64,000 bases of DNA from Tidjanibacter sp. (GTDB lineage Bacteria > Bacteroidota > Bacteroidia > Bacteroidales > Rikenellaceae), in NCBI GenBank assembly GCA_017396085.1, contig JAFQNC010000023.1, positions 1-64,000 on the forward strand. The letters run 5' to 3'. Positions within the stretch are counted from its first letter, which is position 1, and each line of letters opens with the position of its first letter. Both the position numbers and the translations under genes were made by a program. The notes below the pieces were generated by a model, which did not search any database, had not been told where the DNA came from, and saw only the letters and a list, made by a program, of their open reading frames with translations. Shown here piece by piece: positions 47,762 to 56,072 of the stretch.

Positions 47762-48693
47762 AGTGCAAAATAGGCACCCCAGCCAACAAGGGCACTAACC
47801 ACAAGGGAAACAATCATCACAACGCTAAACTCGGCCTGCAACTTGGCACTCTGCTGGTCGAGGTGTGCAATGGCGGCAGGGCCCTCGGTGGTGAGTTTTC
47901 GGGCTTGGCGAGCCATACCCATTGCCGTGTTACCCACAGCACACACCACAAGCGTGAGTGGGGGCAACCAACCCGCAAAAATTGCGATGAGCACCCACAC
48001 GATGGGGAAGAGTACCTCAAATTGATAAATCAGGGCCGAGGCCTTGGGGCCGATGCGCATCGCAAAGGTGCGGGCACCTGCGGCACGGTCGCTCTCGGCA
48101 TCGCGGGCATTGTTGATGTGGAGGATGGAGTCGGTAATCAACCCAAGGGGCACTGCCAACACCATAGCCGACCAATCGACCTGCCCCACAGTAACGAGCG
48201 AGGTGCCGATGATGGGAAGAATGGCGTAGGTGAGGATGATTACCACATCACCCAACGAGCGATATTTGAGGAAGGAGTAGAGCAGGGTGAGCACTCCGCC
48301 GGCCACTCCAACGTAGAGCAGGTTGATGTCCTTGGTGAGTAGCAACAACACCCCACCCACAATGCACCCGAGCACAAAGAGCACAATGCCATAGCGGCGG
48401 AACTCATAGTCTTTGAAGGAGCCATTCACGAGGGGTAGCATCATTGCGTTTTCGGGCGTATCGACTCCCTTGCGATAGTCGCTGTAGTCGCTCAGAACGT
48501 TGCCTGCGGCGTGGAAGAGAATGATACCCACAAGGGCCAACGCTCCGCATAGCCAATTTACTTCGGGAGCCCCTGCGGAAGTTTTAGAAACCCAGAAGAG
48601 GTAGGCGATGGTTGAGGCAACGGGCATTGCCGATGCGGGGAACGACCAAGGTCGAGTGGCGAGATACCACTCTTTGAGGGTGTGTTTTGCCAT
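47758..48693 (-). CDS. menA: 1,4-dihydroxy-2-naphthoate polyprenyltransferase
   Basis: MenA attaches a polyprenyl tail to dihydroxynaphthoate in menaquinone synthesis. The 311-residue chain has nine or so hydrophobic segments and the two Asp-rich prenyl diphosphate motifs: NVLSDYSDYRKGVD (about residues 66-79) and NARDAESD. A menaquinone pathway fits the nearby fumarate reductase. The promoter lies upstream at 48756-48726. Confidence 0.93.
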   Translation of the reverse strand: MAKHTLKEWYLATRPWSFPASAMPVASTIAYLFWVSKTSAGAPEVNWLCGALALVGIILFHAAGNVLSDYSDYRKGVDTPENAMMLPLVNGSFKDYEFRRYGIVLFVLGCIVGGVLLLLTKDINLLYVGVAGGVLTLLYSFLKYRSLGDVVIILTYAILPIIGTSLVTVGQVDWSAMVLAVPLGLITDSILHINNARDAESDRAAGARTFAMRIGPKASALIYQFEVLFPIVWVLIAIFAGWLPPLTLVVCAVGNTAMGMARQARKLTTEGPAAIAHLDQQSAKLQAEFSVVMIVSLVVSALVGWGAYFAL

Positions 48694-48725
48694 AGATGGT
48701 TTTCGTTAAGATGTTATTTCTTCCA

Positions 48726-48756
48726 CAAATGTAGGTTTTTTTGCACGACTTCCAAA
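48726..48756 (-). promoter_or_regulatory. Promoter of menA
   Basis: The minus strand reads TTTG (48756-48753) and TACATTTG (48733-48726) with a 19-base spacer, a full consensus match. Confidence 0.7.
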
Positions 48757-49500
48757 AATCAAAATTCAGAATTCAATATTGTCCCCCTCTAAGTTAGAGG
48801 GGGTGCTGCGCAGCAGCGGGGGCGTCTGTTTTGGAATTGACAATTGAAAATTGACAATTGAAAATTGAGGTGTGCCTTCGGCACGGGTATTAAAAAAGAT
48901 ACCCAAGAGTAAGAAGGGGTAACCACAAGCGTTGGGTAGCACCACCAAGAACTCCTCCCCTACGATAGGGGAGGTCGGGAGGGGTGGTCGAAATTGTGTG
49001 CACGGCCCCGTGCACGTCCCCCTCTAAGTTAGAGGGGGTGCCCGAAGGGCGGGGGCGTCTGTTGCCAAAAGAGCAGAAAGAGTAGGCTATGGCAACTGGG
49101 CCTACTGGGTCCACCAAGGTCCTTAAAGCCTTTAAGGGCATTAAGGCCCCTTAGGGCAGACGGAAGACAGCGTCTTTGGCGCAATAGAAAAGAGCGGTAG
49201 ATGCCAACCGCTTGCCTTATGGTAGTCGTGGCAAGACGGGGCCACAGGCCCTTTTGTGTGGTTGGCAGGTCGGCACGCATCCCAACCTTCGGAAGCCCCG
49301 ACTTCTTCTCGGGTAACAGAAATGTTACCCGTACCATCCGACCACCGCTCCCTTGAGTACCCCTCCCCTACGATAGGGGAGGTCGGGAGGGGTGGTCGAA
49401 ATTGCGCTCGGCGGCCCCGCCGAGCAGGAGCTGGCGCAAAGCGACTGAGGGGTTTGTGGAGCAGAAAGAGCAGAAAGGGCAAAAAGGGAAAAATTCTCAA
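48757..49500. repeat. Repeat-rich gap between menA and luxS
   Basis: No gene is seen. The stretch holds the GGGGGCGTCTG-type palindromic repeat twice (48781-48826 and 49018-49063), two CCTCCCCTACGATAGGGGAGG palindromes (about 48954-48974 and 49366-49386), and 49262-49338, which matches 23945-24020 in inverted orientation. Tandem GACAATTGAAAATT tracts fill parts of the rest. An inverted copy of the TACCAAG segment shared with the bat gaps is at about 48930-48950. Confidence 0.75.
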
Positions 49501-49566
49501 TTCTCAATTTTCAATTCTCAATTCTAATACTTACTTTTGTGTGATTTCACAACCGTAAACAACAAT

Positions 49567-50031
49567 ATGAAGAGTAAAGTTGCATCCTTTGCGGTGGACC
49601 ACACTACACTCGACCGTGGGTTCTATCTGCGCTCGCTCTACACTGTGGCCCGCATCTACCCCATCAAATCCTACGATATGCGCTTCCGTGCGCCACGTGA
49701 AAAAGCCTACCTCACACCCGAGGTCATCCACACCATTGAGCACCTTATGGCACACTATCTGCGTGAGGAGCTTGGTAACAGTGTGGTGTCGTTTGCGCCG
49801 ATGGGGTGCAAGACAGGTTTCTACCTCGTGGTCAAGGGTTGGGTGCCCCAGCGCAAGGTGATGGAGGCGGTGCTGAAGGTGTGTCGTGAGCAGTCGGCTC
49901 TGCGCACCCAGAGCGATGTGCCGGGCCTCACTGTGGTGCAGTGCGGTAACCCCGAACTCTACGACATTGAGGGCTCCAATGCCGCCCTTGCCGAGTATGG
50001 CGACCTGCTTCAGGAGTTGCTGAAACGCTAA
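49567..50031 (+). CDS. luxS: S-ribosylhomocysteine lyase
   Basis: LuxS cleaves S-ribosylhomocysteine to homocysteine and the precursor of autoinducer 2. The start at 49567 (MKSKVASFAVDHTTLDRG) gives 154 residues. The zinc ligands His55 and His59 are in HTIEH, Cys126 in VVQCGN, with Cys81 in APMGCKTG as the catalytic cysteine. The nucleosidase gene that makes its substrate follows after 29 bases. A TACTTTTG box (49532-49539) without a clear -33 partner lies upstream. Confidence 0.97.
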   Translation: MKSKVASFAVDHTTLDRGFYLRSLYTVARIYPIKSYDMRFRAPREKAYLTPEVIHTIEHLMAHYLREELGNSVVSFAPMGCKTGFYLVVKGWVPQRKVMEAVLKVCREQSALRTQSDVPGLTVVQCGNPELYDIEGSNAALAEYGDLLQELLKR

Positions 50032-50060
50032 AAATACATAAGTAGATATTTACCAACGCA

Positions 50061-50654
50061 ATGAAAAATATTCTTGTCATAACACCTATGGCTGCCGAGC
50101 AGGAGAATATGCTCCAAGCGCTCAACAACTACCCCCTGCCGCTGCTCAATGCCTACACCATTCGCCGTGGCTATGTGGGCAAGGTCTATGCCGCCGCTGC
50201 AACAGCCCTCGCATTGGCCGAGGAGAGGTTTGACCTCGTGGCCGTGGTGGGCTATGCTGCCGCATCGGCTACCTACAACACGGGCGACATCGTTTGCCCC
50301 TGCGCTGCCCGCTACCACGACAGCCACGTTCCCGAGGGGCTCGATGGGGTGGACTTCCTCACCAAACCCTACACATTGGAGGGTGCCGATGAGGCGACCA
50401 TCTACACGGGCGATAGTTTCGTTGGGGCCGAGATGATTGGCGAGATTAAGAGTCGCTTCGGCACCGACAAGGCCCTCTTCGATATGGAGGCCACCGCTGT
50501 GTGTCAGATTGCCGCCCAGCACGGAGTGCCTGCAATGGTTGTCAAGATGGTGAGCGACACCCCCGAGAAAGGGTGCGATGCCGATGCCTTTGAGCGATTT
50601 GTGTGTGAGCACACCGACTTTACCCCCTTTGTGGAGATTCTCGAAAAACTCTGA
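50061..50654 (+). CDS. mtn: Methylthioadenosine/S-adenosylhomocysteine nucleosidase-like protein
   Basis: Enzymes of this type remove adenine from MTA and SAH; the SAH product feeds LuxS. The 197-residue chain is shorter than the usual 230 but keeps the opening ILVITPMAAEQENML and the C-terminal specificity region FDMEATAVCQIA with VVKMVSDTPEKG, the equivalents of the catalytic Glu and Asp blocks. Placement beside luxS supports a role in the activated methyl cycle. A related purine phosphorylase cannot be excluded. Confidence 0.85.
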   Translation: MKNILVITPMAAEQENMLQALNNYPLPLLNAYTIRRGYVGKVYAAAATALALAEERFDLVAVVGYAAASATYNTGDIVCPCAARYHDSHVPEGLDGVDFLTKPYTLEGADEATIYTGDSFVGAEMIGEIKSRFGTDKALFDMEATAVCQIAAQHGVPAMVVKMVSDTPEKGCDADAFERFVCEHTDFTPFVEILEKL

Positions 50655-50700
50655 GTGGGGCACAAAGAGAATTAAAACAACAAATAACCGCCATAAGAGT

Positions 50701-51141
50701 ATGAAAATTGCCATCGGTTGCGACCACGCAGCATTCACATTCAAAGAGGAAATCAAGGCCTACCTCACCGCAAAGGGCCACGAACTTATCGACAAGGGCT
50801 GTTATTCGGCCGAGCGTGCCGACTATCCCGACTATGGTATTGCCGTGGGCGAGGCTGTGGCCAAGGGGGAGTGCGAAAGGGGTGTCGTTATCTGCGGTAG
50901 CGGCATAGGCATCAGCATTGCTGCCAACAAGGTGGCGGGTGTCAGGTGTGCACTCTGCTCGGAGCCGCTTGCGGCCCGCTTGTCGCGCAACCACAACGAT
51001 GCCAACGTGCTCGCTATGGGTGCAAGGCTTATTGGGTTGGAGATGGGCAAGGCCATTGTGGATGAGTGGTTGCAGGCCGAGTTTGAGGGTGGTCGCCACT
51101 GTGGCCGCATCGACAAAATCAGCCACTACGAGAGCCGATAG
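50701..51141 (+). CDS. rpiB: Ribose-5-phosphate isomerase B
   Basis: RpiB interconverts ribose 5-phosphate and ribulose 5-phosphate. The start at 50701 (MKIAIGCDHAAFTFKEEI) gives 146 residues. The catalytic cysteine is in VICGSGIGISIAANKV, and SRNHNDANVLAMGARLIG follows. It lies 46 bases after the nucleosidase gene and before a strong terminator, so luxS-mtn-rpiB may form one transcript. Confidence 0.95.
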   Translation: MKIAIGCDHAAFTFKEEIKAYLTAKGHELIDKGCYSAERADYPDYGIAVGEAVAKGECERGVVICGSGIGISIAANKVAGVRCALCSEPLAARLSRNHNDANVLAMGARLIGLEMGKAIVDEWLQAEFEGGRHCGRIDKISHYESR

Positions 51142-51201
51142 GGGTGGCCACTGTGGTGGTAGGCTCTGCCCACGCCACTGCAATACAATTTTTAATAAAA
51201 A

Positions 51202-51243
51202 AAGGGGGGGGGTGTCTAATAACCATTTAGACACCCCCCCCTT
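51202..51243 (+). terminator. Terminator of luxS-mtn-rpiB
   Basis: A run of G followed by TGTCTAA pairs with TTAGACA and a run of C, with a 7-base loop; an AT-rich flank follows. It lies about 60 bases past the rpiB stop. Confidence 0.75.
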
Positions 51244-51260
51244 AATTTTCCCCAAAACAA

Positions 51261-51285
51261 AAAGGGTTGCATCTCTGCAACCCTT
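51261..51285 (-). terminator. Terminator of tRNA-Asn
   Basis: On the minus strand GGGTTGCA and TGCAACCC form an 8-base stem with a short loop followed by TTTTTG, just past the tRNA 3' end. Confidence 0.75.
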
Positions 51286-51287
51286 CG

Positions 51288-51361
51288 CTCCTCAGCTAGG
51301 ACTTGAACCTAGGACCCCCTGATTAACAGTCAGGTGCTCTAACCAACTGAGCTACTGAGGA
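51288..51361 (-). tRNA. tRNA-Asn (GTT anticodon)
   Basis: The minus strand folds as a full cloverleaf of 74 bases: acceptor stem TCCTCAG/CTGAGGA, D arm GCTC/GAGC, anticodon arm CCTGA-CTGTTAA-TCAGG with anticodon GTT, and T arm CCTAG-GTTCAAG-CTAGG-type pairing. The discriminator base is G and CCA is not encoded. A promoter (51434-51404) and a terminator flank it. Confidence 0.97.
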
Positions 51362-51403
51362 ATTTAACCCTTAATGCTAATGACCTCGGTCATTTTGCGA
51401 GTG

Positions 51404-51434
51404 CAAATATATGGCAAAATTTCTTTCCTGCAAA
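51404..51434 (-). promoter_or_regulatory. Promoter of tRNA-Asn
   Basis: On the minus strand TTTG (51434-51431) and TATATTTG (51411-51404) are 19 bases apart, a full consensus match 43 bases before the tRNA. Confidence 0.65.
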
Positions 51435-51494
51435 CATTTTTTCAATATTTTTTCAAAAAAACTTGCAGCCACCCAACTTTCCTCCCCCTTTTGT

Positions 51495-51525
51495 GTTGCT
51501 TTCTCACCTAAAATAGATACCTTTG
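51495..51525 (+). promoter_or_regulatory. Probable promoter of the DUF1573 gene
   Basis: GTTG (51495-51498) and TACCTTTG (51518-51525) are 19 bases apart. The start codon is only 8 bases past the -7 box, so the mRNA would be nearly leaderless, unless an upstream start is used. Confidence 0.5.
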
Positions 51526-51532
51526 TTGTGCT

Positions 51533-52615
51533 ATGAGAAGTGTGCTTCTTTCGATTTGGGCCCTGATGGTGGCCGGAGCGTTGTCGGCACAGCAGACCGA
51601 CACCACCCCTAATGCTCTCCTCTTTGAGGAGGTGGAGTGGAACTTCGGGCGCATCGAGGAGGAGGCCGGCAAGGTGAGCCACACCTTTGTCTACACCAAC
51701 ACCGCCACCCACCCCGTGGCCATAGAGAGGGTCTATTCCTCCTGTGGGTGTACCACGGGCGACTATTCCCGCCGACCGCTCAAACCGGGGGCTTCGGAGA
51801 AGTTCACCATAACCTTCAATCCCGAGGATAGGTCCGGGCGGTTTGACAAACGCATCACACTCGTCTATGACGAGGGGCGTGGGCGCACCGAGTTGCGCAT
51901 CAAGGGTGTTGTCAGGGGGCGCAAACGCTCCACCGAAGTGCTCTATCCCTACGCTTTGGGCGCAGGAGTGAGGGCCGACAGCAACTACAAAGCCTTCGGC
52001 AACGTGGCGCAGGGCACAAGCAAGAGTATGACCATAGCCCTTGCCAACACCTCCAAGAGGGGTGTGCGCATAGCCACCGAGTGGGTGGAGCAGAGTGGGG
52101 CACTGGAACTCTTCCTGCCCGACACGCTCGCTCCGGCGGAGGTTGCACTGGCCACAGCCACCTATGTGCTCCCCTCCGATGGGGCTCGCTATGGGCTGTT
52201 GAGGGACAAGGTGGGTGTGTTGATTGACGGCGTGCGTAGCGAGGTGGTGCTGACCACCACCGCCATAGGGGTGGACAACTTCGACCGAGATGCCAAGGAG
52301 GTCCCCAAAGCCCGCATTGAGCCCACGTGGGTAGACTTTGGCGAGGTGGCTGTGCCGAGTGTGCAACGTTGCACCGTGGTGCTCACCAACGAGGGCACTG
52401 CTCCGCTGGTGGTGCGCAAAGTGAGCCCACGCGAGGGAACAACCATTGGGCTGGCCGAGGGCACGACCATAGCCCCACGGGAGAGTGTGAGTGTGGAGGT
52501 GGTGCTGGAGGTGCCGAGGGGTGCCTACGACACCCTCTTTGGGGGCGGAATGATTGTGGTGAACGACCCTGCAAGGCCCGTGAGGGAGTTGCGTGTGGGG
52601 GCGACCATAAAGTAG
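51533..52615 (+). CDS. DUF1573 family Ig-like secreted protein
   Basis: The 360-residue chain has a signal peptide (residues 1-19, ending ALSAQ). A DUF1573 domain is clear at about residues 30-125, with the family hallmark NFGRIEEEAGKVSHTF and YSSCGCTTGDYSRRPLKPG, ending in FNPEDRSGRFDKRITLVY. A second related domain (about 260-360) has VDFGEVAVPSVQR. DUF1573 proteins are thought to be extracytoplasmic adhesive-like domains. The gene appears to be read alone. Confidence 0.85.
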   Translation: MRSVLLSIWALMVAGALSAQQTDTTPNALLFEEVEWNFGRIEEEAGKVSHTFVYTNTATHPVAIERVYSSCGCTTGDYSRRPLKPGASEKFTITFNPEDRSGRFDKRITLVYDEGRGRTELRIKGVVRGRKRSTEVLYPYALGAGVRADSNYKAFGNVAQGTSKSMTIALANTSKRGVRIATEWVEQSGALELFLPDTLAPAEVALATATYVLPSDGARYGLLRDKVGVLIDGVRSEVVLTTTAIGVDNFDRDAKEVPKARIEPTWVDFGEVAVPSVQRCTVVLTNEGTAPLVVRKVSPREGTTIGLAEGTTIAPRESVSVEVVLEVPRGAYDTLFGGGMIVVNDPARPVRELRVGATIK

Positions 52616-52655
52616 ATTGTGGATAGGGAGAAAATAAGTTTTTAGACAACAAGAT

Positions 52656-53528
52656 ATGTATCAGATTTTACGTAAAGTGAAACTTGCGGAGAATATCTAC
52701 CTGATGGATATTCACGCACCGAGGGTGGCACATTCGGCACATCCCGGACAATTCGTAATCGTTAGGGCCACCAAGGAGGGCGAGCGTATTCCGCTCACCA
52801 TCTCCGATTTTGACACCGAGCGTGGCAGCGTGCAGATTGTGGTGCAGACGCTTGGCGTCTCCACCCTCAAGTTGTGTGAGATAGCCGAGGGTGAGTGCAT
52901 TGAGGACTTTGCGGGTCCGCTGGGCCGCCCCTCCGACTTCGTGTATGAAAACGTGGAGGACCTCAAAGCCAAGCGCCTCCTCTTCATTGCGGGCGGTGTG
53001 GGCACAGCACCCGTCTACCCGCAGGTCAAGTGGCTGCACGAACACGGAGTGGAGGCCGATGTTATCATCGGTGCCAAGACCAAAGAACTCCTCATCCTCA
53101 CCGATGAGATGCGTAGTGTGGCTTCCAACCTCTACATAGCCACCGATGATGGCTCGGAGGGCTTCAAAGGTATGGTTACGGGTTGCTTGAAGGAGCTTGT
53201 GGAGGTGCAGGGCAAGCACTACGACACGGTCATCACCATCGGCCCGATGATTATGATGAAATTTGTGGCTCTGACCACCAAGGAACTCGGTATCCCCACC
53301 ATCGCCTCGCTCAACTCGCTGATGGTTGATGGTACCGGTATGTGTGGTGCGTGCAGGGTGAGCGTGGGTGGCAAGACCAAGTTTACCTGCGTGGATGGCC
53401 CCGAGTTTGACGCCCACGAGGTGGACTTTGACGAGGCTATGCGCCGTAGTGGCCAGTACCGCACCGAGGAGCAGAGGCGTTTGGAACGCTACAAGGACCA
53501 CAAGTGCCGCATCGGGCTGGACAAATAG
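52656..53528 (+). CDS. nfnA: NfnA-like ferredoxin:NADP+ oxidoreductase small subunit
   Basis: With the next gene it forms an electron-bifurcating transhydrogenase-like pair. The 290-residue chain has the FAD-binding block GERIPLTISDF, the nucleotide-binding block AGGVGTAPVYPQVKWLHE and the [2Fe-2S] site as VDGTGMCGACRV with a further Cys in KFTCVDGPEFDAH. The Asp in VDGTG plus three Cys matches the unusual ligand set described for NfnA. It could also serve as a sulfide dehydrogenase or glutamate-synthase-like reductase subunit. Confidence 0.85.
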   Translation: MYQILRKVKLAENIYLMDIHAPRVAHSAHPGQFVIVRATKEGERIPLTISDFDTERGSVQIVVQTLGVSTLKLCEIAEGECIEDFAGPLGRPSDFVYENVEDLKAKRLLFIAGGVGTAPVYPQVKWLHEHGVEADVIIGAKTKELLILTDEMRSVASNLYIATDDGSEGFKGMVTGCLKELVEVQGKHYDTVITIGPMIMMKFVALTTKELGIPTIASLNSLMVDGTGMCGACRVSVGGKTKFTCVDGPEFDAHEVDFDEAMRRSGQYRTEEQRRLERYKDHKCRIGLDK

Positions 53529-53573
53529 ATGGAGAGATAGAGAGAACAATAACGTAGAGATAGACAAGGAGAT

Positions 53574-54989
53574 ATGGCAAACATCATATCACGCACTCCC
53601 GTAAGGGAGCAGGAGCCCGCCACAAGGGCTGCAAACTTCGAGGAGGTTTGCTATGGGTTTAACCTCGAAGAGGCCCAGAGGGAAGCAAGCCGTTGCCTGC
53701 ACTGCCGCAACCCGCGCTGTGTGAAGGCCTGCCCTGTGGGCATACAGATACCCAATTTCATCGCCGCCATTGCCGAGGGCGACCTCCAGATGGCCGCCAA
53801 CATCATTGCCGAGGACTCGCTGCTACCCTCCATTTGTGGTAGGGTGTGCCCGCAGGAGAGCCAATGTGAGGGCTCGTGCATTGTGGGCATAAAGAATGAG
53901 CCCGTGGCCATCGGTAAACTCGAAAGGTTTGTGGGCGACTGGCAACTTGAAAACGGCACTGCCGAGAAGGCGGTAATTGAGCCCAATGGCAAGAAGGTGG
54001 CCGTGGTGGGTAGTGGCCCTGCCGGCCTTGCCTGCGCTGCCGACCTTGCAAAGTGGGGCTATGAGGTTACTGTGTTTGAGGCTCTGCACCGCTTGGGTGG
54101 TGTGTTGAGCTACGGTATCCCCGAATTCCGCCTACCCAAGGAGCGCATCGTGGAGAGGGAGATTGCCAAGGTGGAGAGGCTCGGTGTGAAGTTTGAGAAG
54201 AACATCATCGTGGGCCGCACCCTGACCATCGACTCGTTGCTTGACGAGGAGGGCTTTGCGGCTGTCTTCATCGGTTCGGGCGCCGGCCTGCCCAAGTTTA
54301 TGGGCATTGAGGGCGAAAACCTCAATGGCGTGTTCTCCGCCAACGAATTCCTCACCCGCATCAACCTTATGGGTGCCTACGCCCCCGAGAGGTTTGACAC
54401 CCCTGTGCGCAGGGGCGAGAAGGTGGCCGTGGTGGGCGGTGGCAACGTGGCTATGGACGCTGTGAGGTCGGCCAAGAGGCTCGGTGCCGATGCCTACATC
54501 ATCTACCGCCGCTCGGAGGCCGAACTCCCCGCACGTGTGGAGGAGGTACACCACGCCAAAGAGGAGGGCGTGCAGTTTGCAATGCTCACCAACCCCGTGG
54601 CCGTAGTGGGCGATGAGAAGGGATGGGTGAGGGCCCTTAGGTGTGTGCGTATGGAGTTGGGCGAGCCCGATGAGAGTGGCCGTAGGTCGCCTGTGGTTGT
54701 TGAGGGCTCGGAGTTTGAGCTGGAGTGCGACACGGTGATTATGGCTCTGGGTACATCCCCCAACCCGCTGATTGCATCCACCACCGAGGGCTTGGAGCGT
54801 AACCGTAGGGGTTGCCTTGTGGCCTCCGAGGAGGGTGCAACCACAAGGGAGGGTGTCTTTGCGGGAGGCGATGCCGTTACGGGTGCCGCCACCGTAATTC
54901 TTGCTATGGGCGCAGGTCGCAAGGCTGCCAAAGCCATCCACGACTACATAAGGTCAACCGTCGACCGTCAACCGACAAAGAGTAAATAG
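53574..54989 (+). CDS. nfnB: NfnB-like NADPH oxidoreductase, glutamate synthase small-chain family
   Basis: This large subunit carries FAD and two [4Fe-4S] clusters. The 471-residue chain has the N-terminal Cys motifs CLHCRNPRCVKACPVG and CGRVCPQESQCEGSC, the FAD fold VGSGPAGLACAADLAKWGYE and the NADPH fold GGGNVAMDAVRSAKRLGA followed by RRSEAELPAR. It follows nfnA by 45 bases. The pair links NADH, NADPH and ferredoxin, useful in an anaerobe. No large glutamate synthase chain is in the window, supporting the Nfn reading over GltD. Confidence 0.9.
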   Translation: MANIISRTPVREQEPATRAANFEEVCYGFNLEEAQREASRCLHCRNPRCVKACPVGIQIPNFIAAIAEGDLQMAANIIAEDSLLPSICGRVCPQESQCEGSCIVGIKNEPVAIGKLERFVGDWQLENGTAEKAVIEPNGKKVAVVGSGPAGLACAADLAKWGYEVTVFEALHRLGGVLSYGIPEFRLPKERIVEREIAKVERLGVKFEKNIIVGRTLTIDSLLDEEGFAAVFIGSGAGLPKFMGIEGENLNGVFSANEFLTRINLMGAYAPERFDTPVRRGEKVAVVGGGNVAMDAVRSAKRLGADAYIIYRRSEAELPARVEEVHHAKEEGVQFAMLTNPVAVVGDEKGWVRALRCVRMELGEPDESGRRSPVVVEGSEFELECDTVIMALGTSPNPLIASTTEGLERNRRGCLVASEEGATTREGVFAGGDAVTGAATVILAMGAGRKAAKAIHDYIRSTVDRQPTKSK

Positions 54990-55027
54990 TAACAACAGAT
55001 AACTGACAACTATAAGAACAAAAAACT

Positions 55028-55474
55028 ATGGTACTTTCAAATCTTAACAATCGCAAAGAGTTGGAGAAACTCAACCCCCTGTTCAAAACCCTCTTCGAGT
55101 GGCTTGAAACTCACAATATGGCCGAACTCCCCTTGGGTCGCTACGATGTGTTGGGCGATGAGCTCTACGTAAACAACGCCTGCCCCAAAGTGGGTACCAA
55201 AGAGGAGATGCCCTTGGAGGCTCACCGCAAATATATTGATGTGCAGGTAATTCTCGAAGGTCGTGAGACTATGGGTTGGAAACCCCTTGAGGAGATTGAG
55301 CACTGGACCTCCGAGTACAACGAGGTGAAAGACGTTATCTTCTCTGACGATAAGCCCGAGAACTACGTTACCCTCAAACCCGGTCAGGTGGCAATTTTCT
55401 GGCCCGAGGATGGACACGCACCCGGCATTGCCGATGCTCCCGTGCGCAAGTTTATCGCAAAAGTGAGGGTGTAG
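55028..55474 (+). CDS. YhcH/YjgK/YiaL family protein
   Basis: The 148-residue chain has the family core HRKYIDVQVILEGRETMGW (about residues 59-77) and FWPEDGHAPGIAD (about 124-136), with metal-binding histidines and glutamates of a cupin-like fold. The family is linked to sugar and sialic acid metabolism in other bacteria, but the substrate is not known here. It may be read with the flavin reductase gene that starts 4 bases after its stop. Confidence 0.9.
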   Translation: MVLSNLNNRKELEKLNPLFKTLFEWLETHNMAELPLGRYDVLGDELYVNNACPKVGTKEEMPLEAHRKYIDVQVILEGRETMGWKPLEEIEHWTSEYNEVKDVIFSDDKPENYVTLKPGQVAIFWPEDGHAPGIADAPVRKFIAKVRV

Positions 55475-55478
55475 GACT

Positions 55479-55991
55479 ATGAACGCAACAATGAAACCTA
55501 TCGCTCCCGAGGCACTGGCAGCCAACCCCTTTGAACTCATCGGCAAGCAGTGGATGCTCATCACTGCCGGCAGCAAGGAGCAGTTCAACACGATGACTGC
55601 AAGTTGGGGTGGCGTTGGTGTGCTGTGGAACAAACCGGTGGTCTACATCTTCATCCGCCCCCAGCGTTATACCTTGGGCTTTGTGCAGCGCGAGAGCCAC
55701 TTCACACTCTCCTTCTTTGGTGAGGAGTACCGCCCTGCGCTACAACTGCTCGGCTCACGCTCGGGTCGTGATGGCGACAAGGTGGCCGCTTCGGGGCTCA
55801 CCCCTGTGTTTACCGAGATGGGCAACCCCACCTTTGAGGAGGCAACCCTCGTGATGGAGTGCCGCAAACTCTTCGATGGCACCTTCCGTGCGGAGGACTT
55901 TGCCGATGTGGAGTTGAGGGACAAAATCTATCCCAATGGCGACTTCCACCACGTTTTTGTGGGCGAAATCGTGGGTTGTTGGGAGAAGTAG
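55479..55991 (+). CDS. Flavin reductase family protein
   Basis: The 170-residue chain has the FMN-binding split-barrel pattern: FNTMTASWGGVGVLWNKPVV (about residues 33-52) and the conserved YIFIRPQRYT, then FTLSFFGEEY. Members bind FMN and act as reductases or as domains of oxygenase systems. It follows the YhcH-family gene by 4 bases and ends before a bidirectional terminator. Confidence 0.85.
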   Translation: MNATMKPIAPEALAANPFELIGKQWMLITAGSKEQFNTMTASWGGVGVLWNKPVVYIFIRPQRYTLGFVQRESHFTLSFFGEEYRPALQLLGSRSGRDGDKVAASGLTPVFTEMGNPTFEEATLVMECRKLFDGTFRAEDFADVELRDKIYPNGDFHHVFVGEIVGCWEK

Positions 55992-56012
55992 CGACCAATA
56001 AACATTGCCAAT

Positions 56013-56043
56013 AAAAGAGGGACCTTTCGTGGGTCCCTCTTTT
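56013..56043. terminator. Bidirectional terminator between flavin reductase and mnmA
   Basis: AAAGAGGGACC and GGTCCCTCTTT form an 11-base stem with a 7-base loop, with AAAA on one side and TTTT on the other. It lies between two converging genes. Confidence 0.85.
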
Positions 56044-56072
56044 GTTGTTAATAAGCCATACTCTTTGTTGTG

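Noticed and set aside
50578..50700. Upstream start for rpiB
   Set aside because: The conserved N-terminus begins at 50701 and upstream residues overlap the nucleosidase gene in another frame.
51202..51243. Homopolymer G tract as a phase-variation site
   Set aside because: It is the stem of a terminator with a matching C tract, outside any frame.
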